In this document: piece after piece, positions 1-9,038 of the stretch
Layout of the letters: each line of letters starts with the position of its first letter
How positions within the stretch are numbered: the stretch's first letter is position 1
Assembly: GCA_009693345.1 (NCBI GenBank)
Contig: SHXL01000041.1
Span: 1-17,074 of the forward strand
DNA length: 17,074 nucleotides
Direction of reading: 5' to 3'
DNA from: Betaproteobacteria bacterium
Lineage (GTDB): Bacteria > Pseudomonadota > Gammaproteobacteria > Burkholderiales > SG8-39
Program-made: the position numbers and the translations under genes
Notes under the pieces: generated by a model
The model's input: only the letters and a program-made list of their open reading frames with translations
Databases searched by the model: none
Told to the model about the DNA's origin: nothing

Positions 1-660
1 CAGGTCGACAACCTCGAGAAGAAGATGAACGAGCGCGGCTACCTCGAAGGCTCGGAGATGTCGACGACGTTCAACCTGCTGCGCGCCAACGACCTGGTGT
101 GGTCCTTCGTCATCAACAACTACCTCATGGGCAAGGACCCGTTTCCGTTCGACCTGCTCTACTGGAACTCGGACGCGACGCGCATGCCGGCGCGCATGCA
201 CAGCTACTACCTGCGGAACATGTACCTGAAGAACCTTCTCGGCGTGCCGGGCGGCATCACGCTGGAGGGCGTGCCGATCGATCTTTCGAAAGTGAAACTG
301 CCTTCGTACTTCATATCCACCGTGGAAGATCACATCGCGCCGTGGAAGACGACCTACAGGGGGTCGAAGTACCTCGGGGGCGAGGTGCGCTTCGTGCTCG
401 GCGGCTCGGGCCACATCGCCGGTATCGTCAATCCGCCTGCGGCGAAGAAGTATCACTACTGGACCAACGAGGCCCGGCCCGAGTCCGCGGAGGACTGGTT
501 CAAGACCGCGACCCAGCACCCGGGTTCGTGGTGGGAGGACTGGCAGGCGTGGATCGATGCGCGCAATGGGGGTGAAAAGATTCCCGCACGATCCCCGACC
601 AATGCGCTGGAGGACGCCCCCGGCAGCTACGTCATGCTGCGGCTGGGGGCGAAGCGATAA
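1..660 (+). CDS. phaC: Class I poly(3-hydroxyalkanoate) synthase PhaC, C-terminal part (5' end outside window)
   Basis: PHA synthase polymerises (R)-3-hydroxyacyl-CoA into storage polyester on the surface of cytoplasmic PHA granules. The frame is open from base 1, so about 219 C-terminal residues are present out of the family's usual 560-600; the nucleophilic cysteine lies upstream of the window. Family features visible are NYLMGKDPFPFDLLYWNSD, the catalytic aspartate in STVEDHIAPW (codon 328-330), the catalytic histidine in GGSGHIAGIVNPP (codon 412-414), and the tryptophan-rich tail GSWWEDWQAW. The gene ends with TAA and converges on the substrate-binding protein pseudogene, overlapping its 3' end by 29 bp. 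The match to class I synthases is strong and nothing in this part looks broken. Confidence 0.95.
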   Translation, partial: QVDNLEKKMNERGYLEGSEMSTTFNLLRANDLVWSFVINNYLMGKDPFPFDLLYWNSDATRMPARMHSYYLRNMYLKNLLGVPGGITLEGVPIDLSKVKLPSYFISTVEDHIAPWKTTYRGSKYLGGEVRFVLGGSGHIAGIVNPPAAKKYHYWTNEARPESAEDWFKTATQHPGSWWEDWQAWIDARNGGEKIPARSPTNALEDAPGSYVMLRLGAKR

Positions 661-1525
661 CGTCCTCGTAGCGGTGCCGCCGCTTGATCAGGCCGGCATG
701 CAGAAAAATGTCCACGGCCGCTTCCCAGGCGGGACGCATGATTTCTGCGTGCGGAGTCCAGTTGCCGAGGGTCTGATAGGTGGCGATGGTCGCCGCGAGC
801 ACGCCGGGATCGACATCTGGGAAGAACGGCGCCTCGGCTCTGGCAATCTCCGCTGCGGGCGCATTGATCACTCAGGCGCGCGCCTTGCGGTAGGCGCGCA
901 TGAAACGCTGCGCCATGTCGGTCGCAATCCAGCCGCGCGTCGCCGCGAGGCTCGAAAACGCGCACGGCCCGATGGCCTGGGCCAACGAGGCGACGATATG
1001 GCCGGCGCCCTCGTGTTCGAGCTGTTGCGGGGCGGGCCCCTGCAGGTGGATGTAGTCGCCCTCGCCCTTGCGGAAGGCGTCGATCATGCGCTCGGTGGAA
1101 CCGGCATCGAGCGCGACGATGCTCTGGAACGGGAGGCCGCGCCTGTGGCAGGCGTACTTGAACATCGCCAGCGGCTGCCCGCCGTGGTCGACGAGCACCT
1201 TTCGGCCTTTTAGCCGGTCCCAGGCGAACTGCGGCTCGGCCGCGCGCCCGACGAGGAAGAAACCATCCATCTCGTTGATCTGCGCAAAGTGCAGTGCGGG
1301 CGGCGACTTGCCCTGCTCGAGGGGCCCGAAGCCCTGCGAGGGCGCGGACTGGGCGACATGGACCGAGCCATCGACGAGCCCCGTGATCGCCGAGGTGCCC
1401 GGTGGCGATACTGTATGCCGCGGGCGCAGGCCTTCCTGCTCGAGAAAGCCGCCCGCCATCGTGGCGATGAGCGGCGAGTAGAACGCCGAGAAACGCGTGA
1501 ACTGGATGTTGATGTCCTGGCTCAA
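632..1525 (-). pseudogene. NMT1/THI5-like ABC transporter substrate-binding protein, interrupted by an in-frame TGA
   Basis: The two halves resemble periplasmic-binding proteins of the NMT1/SsuA/ThiY group, which deliver small organic ligands to ABC importers. The 5' part (872-1525, TTG start, 217 aa) begins INIQFTRFSAFYSPLIATMA and contains GLVDGSVHVAQSAPSQG and LKGRKVLVDHGG. It stops at TGA (872-874) after RAYRKARA. The next codon, GTG, continues in exactly the same frame for 79 aa (632-871, INAPAAEIARAEAPFFPDVD) to a normal TGA stop. Joined, the product would be 297 aa, a normal family length. Homologues commonly have Trp at this point, so a TGG to TGA change fits. No signal peptide is visible, which is odd for a binding protein. 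It starts 11 bp after the BtuF-like gene and has no permease or ATPase partner in the window. It could be a recent pseudogene, a sequencing error, or two separately translated parts. Confidence 0.75.
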
Positions 1526-1536
1526 GATGGCCCTTT

Positions 1537-2307
1537 TCAGAGGGAGGCGGAGAAGTCGGCAAGATACCGCAATCCCCGGATCGCGCGGCTGCCGTACCAG
1601 GAGGCCATCTCGCCGTCGATGAGATAGGCCGGCTTTCGGGTTCGTTCACCGATTTCCCTGCGATGATTTTCACGAAAGAGATACGGTTCGGTCGACAGCA
1701 GGATGAGTTCCACGCCCTTCAGGTCCGGATCGTTCAGCGTCGGATAGCGGGCATCCGCGGATTCAGGCAGCGTATGCAGGCCGAAAAGCGCGAGAGTGCG
1801 CGAGACATAGGTATCGCGCGACACCGTCATCCAGGGATCCTTCCAGATCAGGTAGAGGACTTTTCTTTCCTTGAATTTTCGTTCGAGGATCTTTCCATGC
1901 ATTGATTCAAATCTGGAACCAAGGACTTCCGCTTCGCGTTGCCTGCCGAAGGCGCAGCCGATCTGGCGATAGAGCGCGAGGTTGTCCAGCGGGGCGAGCG
2001 GATGCGTGACGATGACGTTCGGCACGAATTCAGCAAGCGCGTCAGCGGCTTCCCTGGTGTTTTCGTCCACGTTGACGATCACGTGGGTGGGCGCTAGCGC
2101 GCGGATCTTCGCCAGATTGACCGTCTTGGTGCCGCCGACCCTGGGGATCTTCTTCAGCGCTTCCCGCGGATGGATGCAGTAGCCGGTCCGGCCCACGAGC
2201 TGATCGGCGAGCCCCAGTTCGCATACCAACTCGGTTATCGAGGGTACGAGAGAAACAATGCGGTTCAGGGCGCTACTTTGTCCCCGCCAGCGTCTTGCGC
2301 ACCGCAA
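1537..2307 (-). CDS. BtuF-like helical-backbone metal/cobalamin-binding protein
   Basis: The 256-aa product resembles the BtuF/FecB-type helical-backbone receptor family. Visible family sequences are NRIVSLVPSITELVCELGLADQLVGRTGYCIHP near the N-terminus (the usual opening of the fold, split here as NRIVSLVPSITELV and LADQLVGRTGYCIHP), then IRALAPTHVIVNVDENTREA, LYLIWKDPWMTVSRDTYV, and a C-terminal DGEMASWYGSRAIRGL. The only ordinary start, ATG at 2307, overlaps the dsbA 3' end by 35 bp; homology begins about residue 15, and no other ATG, GTG or TTG lies between. No signal peptide or lipobox precedes the domain, so it is either cytoplasmic or mis-started. Family members of this cytosolic type are often annotated as cobalamin-binding proteins, but the ligand is inferred. 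No btuC or btuD gene is nearby; the riboswitch-linked btuB is about 8 kb away. Downstream lies the interrupted substrate-binding gene, 11 bp on. Confidence 0.8.
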   Translation of the reverse strand: MRCARRWRGQSSALNRIVSLVPSITELVCELGLADQLVGRTGYCIHPREALKKIPRVGGTKTVNLAKIRALAPTHVIVNVDENTREAADALAEFVPNVIVTHPLAPLDNLALYRQIGCAFGRQREAEVLGSRFESMHGKILERKFKERKVLYLIWKDPWMTVSRDTYVSRTLALFGLHTLPESADARYPTLNDPDLKGVELILLSTEPYLFRENHRREIGERTRKPAYLIDGEMASWYGSRAIRGLRYLADFSASL

Positions 2308-2920
2308 TGATCAGGCGCTCGGCATTGGCGAGCATGCCTTCGCGCGTGCGGCCCTGCTCGGTGCTGATGGTGTAGCGGCCATGCACCATCATCGCGGGCG
2401 TGCCGTCGATGCGGGATGCGCCAGTCAACTGCGCCGCACGCCTTGCCTTGCTCTGGACGCCGAACGATTTCATGGTCGCGTCGAATTTCCGCGGATCAAG
2501 CCCGTGCTTCGTCAGCCACTCGCCGAGCGCCGCGGGATTGTCGGTTTTCAGCCGTTCCTTGTGAATCGCGTCGAAAAACGGGGGATGCAGCTTGTCCAGC
2601 AGTCCGAGCGCCTCGAAGGCATAGTAGATCGTGGCATCCTGCGCCCAGCGCTCGTTGAACACCGCGGGGATGCGGCGAAAGTATGCGTCCGCCGGCAGCT
2701 TCGGCAGCCAGGCTTCGAGCACGGGCTCCAGGTTGTAGCAATGGATGCAGCCGTACCAGAAGAATTCGGTGACTTCAATCTTGCCCGGGTTCTCGACCGG
2801 CAGCGCGTTCTGCAGCGTGGTGTAGCCCGCGGCCGCGTCCTGCTGCGCGCGCAAGGGGAGAGACACCGGGGTGAATGCGGCGGCGAGGGCGACGATCAAT
2901 TTGCGGCGAAGTCTGTCCAT
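2273..2920 (-). CDS. dsbA: Thiol:disulfide interchange protein DsbA, with CIHC active site
   Basis: DsbA introduces disulfide bonds into secreted proteins in the periplasm and is re-oxidised by DsbB. The 215-aa product has an N-terminal signal peptide (basic MDRLRRK, then a hydrophobic stretch ending near LPLRA, residue 25). The thioredoxin-type active site lies in EVTEFFWYGCIHCYN (C58 and C61). The inserted helical domain follows, then the cis-proline loop RIDGTPAMMV (P175). The active-site dipeptide is Ile-His where DsbA normally has Pro-His; I checked the codons TGC ATC CAT TGC on the complement of 2726-2737. The ATG directly abuts the TGA of the SPOR gene (TGAATG), implying translational coupling. 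Length and fold match the family well, so only the dipeptide is unusual. Confidence 0.93.
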   Translation of the reverse strand: MDRLRRKLIVALAAAFTPVSLPLRAQQDAAAGYTTLQNALPVENPGKIEVTEFFWYGCIHCYNLEPVLEAWLPKLPADAYFRRIPAVFNERWAQDATIYYAFEALGLLDKLHPPFFDAIHKERLKTDNPAALGEWLTKHGLDPRKFDATMKSFGVQSKARRAAQLTGASRIDGTPAMMVHGRYTISTEQGRTREGMLANAERLIIAVRKTLAGTK

Positions 2921-3538
2921 TCAGTTTTTTTCCTGGTTGTCTTTGGCGGCAACGTCCTTCAGTTTGACAAGATTGGCGTCGATTCCGTTCTGCGCCAGCG
3001 TCCGGCGTACCTGGTTGAGTTCTTCCAGCGTTGCATACGGCCCGAGCCGTATGCGATACCAGGTCCCCTTGTCGGGCAGGACAGTGGGCTCGACGTGCGA
3101 CTCGAAGCCAAGGATCGCGATCTTCGCCTTCTGGTTATCGGCATCGACCGGATTCTGGAACGAGCCTGCCTGTATGAAGAAAACGCCCCTGACGGCTTCC
3201 GGTTGACCCTTGGAGGTCTTTGCCGCGTCCTTCAGTTCTTTTTCGGAGACCGGCTCCTCGCTCCCCGGCAGTATCTTGTAGAAGTCGAACTTGGGCCTCT
3301 CCCCCTTGGCGATGCCCTGCGGCATGCCGGCGATCGCCGCTGGTTTCGCCGGATCGGCGGGCGAGTCCTTGCCGGCGGCGGGTTTGGACTTGCCGAGAAA
3401 CGGCAGCGGGGTCTTGTTGAGGTAGAACGCCACCCCTAGCGCGATGCCCAGGCCGATAAACAGGCCGACGAACATTCCGAGCAGGAAGCCGCCGCCGGAG
3501 CGGCTCGGAGCAGCGAAACGTTTCACGGGCTTGCGCAT
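2921..3538 (-). CDS. SPOR-domain inner-membrane protein
   Basis: SPOR domains bind denuded septal peptidoglycan, so this protein probably acts in cell-envelope growth or division. The 205-aa product has a short basic cytoplasmic tail, one transmembrane segment (about residues 18-40, GFLLGMFVGLFIGLGIALGV), a Pro/Ala/Lys-rich linker, the KFDFYKILPG motif (83-92) frequent in proteobacterial proteins of this type, and a C-terminal SPOR domain (about 117-194, beginning GVFFIQAGSFQN). The ATG at 3538 shares one base with the argS stop (TAATG); the frame is open further upstream, but that stretch lies inside argS and lacks family features. Tight packing with argS and dsbA implies one transcript. It resembles FtsN only in general architecture, so I give no gene symbol. 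Confidence 0.9.
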   Translation of the reverse strand: MRKPVKRFAAPSRSGGGFLLGMFVGLFIGLGIALGVAFYLNKTPLPFLGKSKPAAGKDSPADPAKPAAIAGMPQGIAKGERPKFDFYKILPGSEEPVSEKELKDAAKTSKGQPEAVRGVFFIQAGSFQNPVDADNQKAKIAILGFESHVEPTVLPDKGTWYRIRLGPYATLEELNQVRRTLAQNGIDANLVKLKDVAAKDNQEKN

Positions 3539-5184
3539 TACATTTTCTCCGGCGCGCTCACTCCGAGGAGCGCGAGGCCGTTCGCGATCGTCTGCCGGAT
3601 CGCCGCGCACAGCGCGAGCCGCGCGTCGCGCAAGGCCTCGTCCTCGACCAGGATGCGCTCGGCATTATAGTAGCTGTGGAAATCGCCCGCGAGCGCGCGC
3701 AGGTAGAAGGCGACTGCGTGCGGTGCGAGCTCCCCGGCCGCGGCCGCCAACATATCGGGGAATTCCGCGAGCCGCTGCGCGAGACGGAGTTCTTTTTCCC
3801 CTGTCAGGGCGCCCAGCGCCACCTGCGCGAGGCGCGCCGGATCGCCGCCCCATTGCGCGAGCATGCTGCAGATGCGCGCATGGGCATACTGCACGTAATA
3901 GACGGGGTTTTCCTCGCTCTTCGCGAGCGCGAGGTCGATATCGAACGTGAACTCGCTGTCGGCCTTGCGCGACACGAGAAAAAATCTTACCGCGTCGCGC
4001 CCCACCCATTCGATGAGGTCGCGCACGGTGACATAGGAACCGGCTCGCTTGGAGATCTTCACTTCGGCGCCGCCGCGCATCACCTTGACCAGACTGTGCA
4101 GCACGTAGTCCGGATAGCCCTCCGAAATGCCGATGCCGAGAGCCTGCAGGCCGGCGCGCACGCGCGTCACGGCGCTGTGATGATCCGTCCCCTGGACGTT
4201 GATCACCTTGGCGAAACCGCGCTGCCATTTATTGACATGGTAGGCGACGTCCGGAACGAAATAGGTGTAGCTGCCGTCGGACTTGCGCACCACGCGGTCC
4301 TTGTCGTCGCCGTAGTCGGTCGTACGCAGCCACAGCGCGCCGTCCTTCTCGTAGGTCTTGCCGCTCGCGATCAGCCCCTCAACTGTGCCCTCCACCTTGC
4401 CACCGGCGTACAAGCTCGATTCCAGGAAGTAGACGCCGAATTTCACGCCGAACTTCTGCAGGTCCATGTCCTGTTCATCGCGCAGGAACGCGACCGCGAA
4501 CCGACGCACTGCGTCGAGGTCGTCCAGGTCGCCACGGGGGTTGCCTCCACGGGCCTTGAAATCCTCGGCAATCTCGCGGATATAGTCGCCCGCGTAGGCG
4601 TCGGCGGGCCAGCCCGGGCCACCGGGCTCGACGCCCTGCGCGCGCGCCTGCACCGAGAGCGCAAGGTTCTGGATCTGCGCGCCGGCGTCGTTGTAATAGA
4701 ACTCGCGCGTGACCTCGTGCCCCTGCGATTCCAGCAGCGCGGCGAGTGCATCGCCGAGCGCCGCCTGGCGCCCATGCCCGACGTGCAGCGGCCCGGTCGG
4801 ATTCGCCGACACGAACTCGACCATCACCTTCTCCGGTCTTGCGGCTGAAACACGGCCATAGTTGGAGCCTTGCTTCAGGATCTCGGCAACGACGGCTTGC
4901 TTGGTTGTGCTTCTAAGCCGGATATTGATGAATCCGGCGCCGGCGATCTCCAGCGATGCGCCGTTCTTTTCGATGTCCGCTTTTGCATTGTGAACAATTT
5001 CTTCAGCAATCTCTCTCGGTTTTCGTGCGAGCGGCTTTGCGAGCTGCAAAGCGACGCTCGTCGCGTAGTCACCGTGGTCCGGATTGCGGGGAAGTTCCAG
5101 GCGGAGGGTTATGTCAATGCCCGGCGCCACTCGGCGTACTGCGCCCGCAAGAATCAGTTCGACAGTGTCCTTGGGGCTAGGCAT
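3538..5184 (-). CDS. argS: Arginyl-tRNA synthetase
   Basis: This class I synthetase charges tRNA-Arg with arginine in the cytoplasm. The 548-aa product carries the N-terminal additional domain (about 1-110), the HIGH-type signature as HVGH within SANPTGPLHVGHGRQ (134-137), the catalytic Rossmann region with FVPDVAYHVNKW and VQGTDHH, a KMSKS-type loop as KISKR (376-380), and the C-terminal DALR anticodon-binding domain (about 430-548, with PVYYVQYAHARI). The KISKR loop contains both lysines. The length is slightly below the roughly 577 residues of the E. coli enzyme. The ATG at 5184 has no Shine-Dalgarno sequence, and a TATAAT lies only 14 bases upstream. It is the first gene of the argS-SPOR-dsbA-BtuF-like run. 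Confidence 0.97.
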   Translation of the reverse strand: MPSPKDTVELILAGAVRRVAPGIDITLRLELPRNPDHGDYATSVALQLAKPLARKPREIAEEIVHNAKADIEKNGASLEIAGAGFINIRLRSTTKQAVVAEILKQGSNYGRVSAARPEKVMVEFVSANPTGPLHVGHGRQAALGDALAALLESQGHEVTREFYYNDAGAQIQNLALSVQARAQGVEPGGPGWPADAYAGDYIREIAEDFKARGGNPRGDLDDLDAVRRFAVAFLRDEQDMDLQKFGVKFGVYFLESSLYAGGKVEGTVEGLIASGKTYEKDGALWLRTTDYGDDKDRVVRKSDGSYTYFVPDVAYHVNKWQRGFAKVINVQGTDHHSAVTRVRAGLQALGIGISEGYPDYVLHSLVKVMRGGAEVKISKRAGSYVTVRDLIEWVGRDAVRFFLVSRKADSEFTFDIDLALAKSEENPVYYVQYAHARICSMLAQWGGDPARLAQVALGALTGEKELRLAQRLAEFPDMLAAAAGELAPHAVAFYLRALAGDFHSYYNAERILVEDEALRDARLALCAAIRQTIANGLALLGVSAPEKM

Positions 5185-5198
5185 GAAAAGCGGCGCGA

Positions 5199-5204
5199 AT
5201 TATA
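5199..5204 (-). promoter_or_regulatory. Candidate -10 element for argS
   Basis: On the minus strand a perfect TATAAT sits 14 bases before the argS ATG. No good -35 hexamer is present at 16-18 bp. If used, transcription would start only about 5-8 bases before the ATG, leaving almost no leader, which agrees with the lack of a ribosome-binding site. This is an inference from a short motif. Confidence 0.4.
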
Positions 5205-5221
5205 CGTTGGCGAGACTGGGG

Positions 5222-5240
5222 ATCGGGCTCTGACCCCGAT
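5222..5240. repeat. Small inverted repeat between priA and argS
   Basis: ATCGGG and CCCGAT form a 6-bp stem around a 7-base loop (CTCTGAC on the plus strand). The core GGGGTCAGAGCCC, read on the minus strand, resembles REP-like palindromes scattered in many proteobacterial genomes. There is no T-run after it, so a Rho-independent terminator for priA is not well supported. Confidence 0.4.
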
Positions 5241-5251
5241 TATCACCGACC

Positions 5252-7246
<1,995 letters not shown>

Positions 7247-7512
7247 CAGTAAAAGTTGAGTTTTCGCATTTTGAATACAACCGTTCTCCTTGCGCCACAA
7301 CGAGATTTTCCCGATCCACGTCCTGCTGTGGGTAAAACTGTGAATAACATGGAGCCCTTCCGGGCAGTTATCCACAAGCAGGCGGCGCAATCCCCCAAAC
7401 TGTGAAAAATAACGTCGATTTCTTCCTTGCGATCAAGTGCTTGCATCGATATTCCCGGGCGTACGCCCCGGAGAATGGCACTTTGTCCCTCTGCCTTGCC
7501 CGTGTGCATAAG
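7247..7512. other. hemE-priA intergenic region: DnaA-box cluster, candidate oriC-like or DnaA-regulated element
   Basis: This gap is non-coding in any convincing frame. It contains five DnaA-box-like 9-mers: complement of 7327-7335 (TTACCCACA, one mismatch to TTWTNCACA), complement of 7339-7347 (TTATTCACA), 7368-7376 (TTATCCACA, the strict consensus), complement of 7401-7409 (TTTTTCACA) and complement of 7503-7511 (TTATGCACA). A near-consensus IHF site (ATCAA-GTGC-TTG, 7432-7443) lies among them. The 34 bases at 7247-7280, next to priA, are about 71% A+T, a plausible unwinding element. Box cluster, IHF site and AT-rich segment together are the usual ingredients of a bacterial origin. dnaA itself is not in the window, so a DnaA-titration site or DnaA-controlled priA promoter is the main alternative. 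Confidence 0.6.
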
Positions 7513-8586
7513 TCAGCGCGCCTGCGGTCTCAGTTGCCTGCTGTAAGCGCATACTTCGTCTACAATGGCTTCGACCGTGTCAACTCGCGCGTGCGGCGAG
7601 ATGCCATGCCCCAAGTTGAAAACATGGCCAGGTGCGGCTCCGAAGGCATCGAGCACGCGCCGCACTTCTTCGCGTGCACGCGCCGGCGGCGCGCTGAGCA
7701 CCGCAGGATCGAGATTGCCTTGCAGCGCGACACTCGCGCCGATTCTGCGACGCGCGTCGCCGGGAGCGACGGTCCAGTCCAGTCCTACTGCTTCACAGCC
7801 GCTTGCGGCGATGCTCTCCAGCCAGCCGCCACCGCCTTTGGTGAAGACGATGCGCGGGGCATTGCGCACTTGCGACAACACTCTGCGCATATAGGACAGC
7901 GAGAATTCCTCATACTGCGCCGCGGTGAGGCTCCCGCCCCAGGTGTCGAACAGCATCACCGCCTGGGCGCCAGCTTCGATCTGCGCATTCAGGTAATCCG
8001 TCACCGCTCGCGCGTTCACGTCGAGGATGCGGTGCAGCAGGTCCGGGCGGGCGTACAGCATCTCCTTGACCGTGCGCCAGTCGTCGCTGCCCGATCCCTC
8101 GATCATGTAGCAGGCGAGCGTGTAGGGGCTGCCGGAGAAGCCGATCAGGGGGACCCGATTGCCGAGGGCGTTGCGGGTCTCGCGCACCGCTTCCAGCACA
8201 TAGCGCAGCTCGGCGGTCGGATCGGGCGCGGCGAGACGCATGATCGCCGCTTCGTCGCGCAGCGGCCGCTCGAAGCGCGGGCCTTCGCCCTCGGCGAAGT
8301 AGAGCCCCAGGCCCATTGCGTCCGGCACCGTGAGGATGTCGGAAAACAGGATTGCCGCGTCCAGCGGGAAACGCGCGAGCGGCTGCAGCGCCACTTCGGC
8401 GGCGAGCGCCGGAGTTTTCGCCAGCTTGAGAAAACTTCCCGCCTTCGCCCGCGTCGCGTTGTATTCGGGCAGGTAGCGGCCGGCTTGCCGCATCAGCCAG
8501 ACCGGCGTGTGTGCGGTGGGCTCGCGCGCCAGCGCGCGCAGCAGCGTGTCGTTCTTTAGGTCAGTCGATTGCAAATGAGTTTCCAT
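7513..8586 (-). CDS. hemE: Uroporphyrinogen decarboxylase
   Basis: HemE removes the four acetate carboxyl groups of uroporphyrinogen III to give coproporphyrinogen III in heme synthesis. The 357-aa product has the N-terminal signature TPVWLMRQAGRYLPEY (27-42), the FSDIL motif with the conserved catalytic aspartate (D83), the second signature IGFSGSPYTLACYMIEG, and the C-terminal LGHGISP. The frame runs upstream to 8640, but ATG 8586 puts the usual short lead before NDTLLRAL and gives the normal family length. This start lies inside the end of the EVE-domain gene (31-bp overlap), suggesting coupled translation. The 3' end directly borders a perfect DnaA box. Confidence 0.97.
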   Translation of the reverse strand: METHLQSTDLKNDTLLRALAREPTAHTPVWLMRQAGRYLPEYNATRAKAGSFLKLAKTPALAAEVALQPLARFPLDAAILFSDILTVPDAMGLGLYFAEGEGPRFERPLRDEAAIMRLAAPDPTAELRYVLEAVRETRNALGNRVPLIGFSGSPYTLACYMIEGSGSDDWRTVKEMLYARPDLLHRILDVNARAVTDYLNAQIEAGAQAVMLFDTWGGSLTAAQYEEFSLSYMRRVLSQVRNAPRIVFTKGGGGWLESIAASGCEAVGLDWTVAPGDARRRIGASVALQGNLDPAVLSAPPARAREEVRRVLDAFGAAPGHVFNLGHGISPHARVDTVEAIVDEVCAYSRQLRPQAR

Positions 8587-9014
8587 TCCGGCCCGGAGAC
8601 CGGTGTGATCGAAAGGCGATTCCCCTGGCGCAAGGCCCACATCTTCTTCAGGCTGGCTTGGGCGCGCATTTCGGGCAGTGGCATGAGGCGCGTCTTTTGC
8701 AGCGCCCGGACATCGACACAGAGCCAGCGCGGCGCATCGCGGCGGGATTTCGGGTCGTAATAGGGGCTCTTGCGGTCGAATTGGGTCGGGTCGGCGTAGG
8801 CCGCGCTCGCGACCTCCGCGAGTCCCGCGATGCCTGGCTCGGCGCAGCTCGAGTGGTAGAACAGAACGCCGTCACCGACGCGCATCGCGTCGCGCATGCA
8901 ATTGCGCGCCTGGTAGTTGCGCACGCCGGTCCAGGCCGTGATTCTCTTCGGCGCCGCAAGCGCATCGTCGATCGAGCACTCGTCGGGCTCGGATTTCATG
9001 AGCCAGGCATTCAT
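8556..9014 (-). CDS. EVE-domain protein (THYN1-like)
   Basis: EVE domains share the PUA-like fold and are thought to bind modified bases in DNA or RNA; the cellular role in most bacteria is unknown. The 152-aa product is a single domain and contains the family features WLMKSEPDECSIDD (5-18), TAWTGVRNYQARN, MRVGDGVLFYHSSC, GIAGLAEVASAAYADPTQFD and YYDPKS. Length matches stand-alone EVE proteins. It begins about 25 bases after the 3' end of the 6S RNA gene and overlaps hemE by 31 bp, so it may be read from the 6S/zapA side into hemE. No clear Shine-Dalgarno sequence precedes the ATG. Confidence 0.93.
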   Translation of the reverse strand: MNAWLMKSEPDECSIDDALAAPKRITAWTGVRNYQARNCMRDAMRVGDGVLFYHSSCAEPGIAGLAEVASAAYADPTQFDRKSPYYDPKSRRDAPRWLCVDVRALQKTRLMPLPEMRAQASLKKMWALRQGNRLSITPVSGPEWKLICNRLT

Positions 9015-9038
9015 AGTGGGAATAGGAAAAGAATAAGG

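Noticed and set aside
872..874. TGA read as selenocysteine or as tryptophan by a variant code
   Set aside because: dsbA's neighbour SPOR gene, msbA and others end in TGA at normal family lengths, so TGA is a stop here. The position fits Trp rather than Cys, and no obvious SECIS hairpin was seen.
627..1673. Minus-strand 348-residue frame spanning the interrupted substrate-binding gene
   Set aside because: Out of frame with the conserved protein; Arg/Pro/Ala-rich with no domain. The conserved frame is the one broken by TGA.
7402..8559. Long plus-strand frame opposite hemE
   Set aside because: Antisense shadow of hemE with no family features; it would also cover the DnaA-box region.
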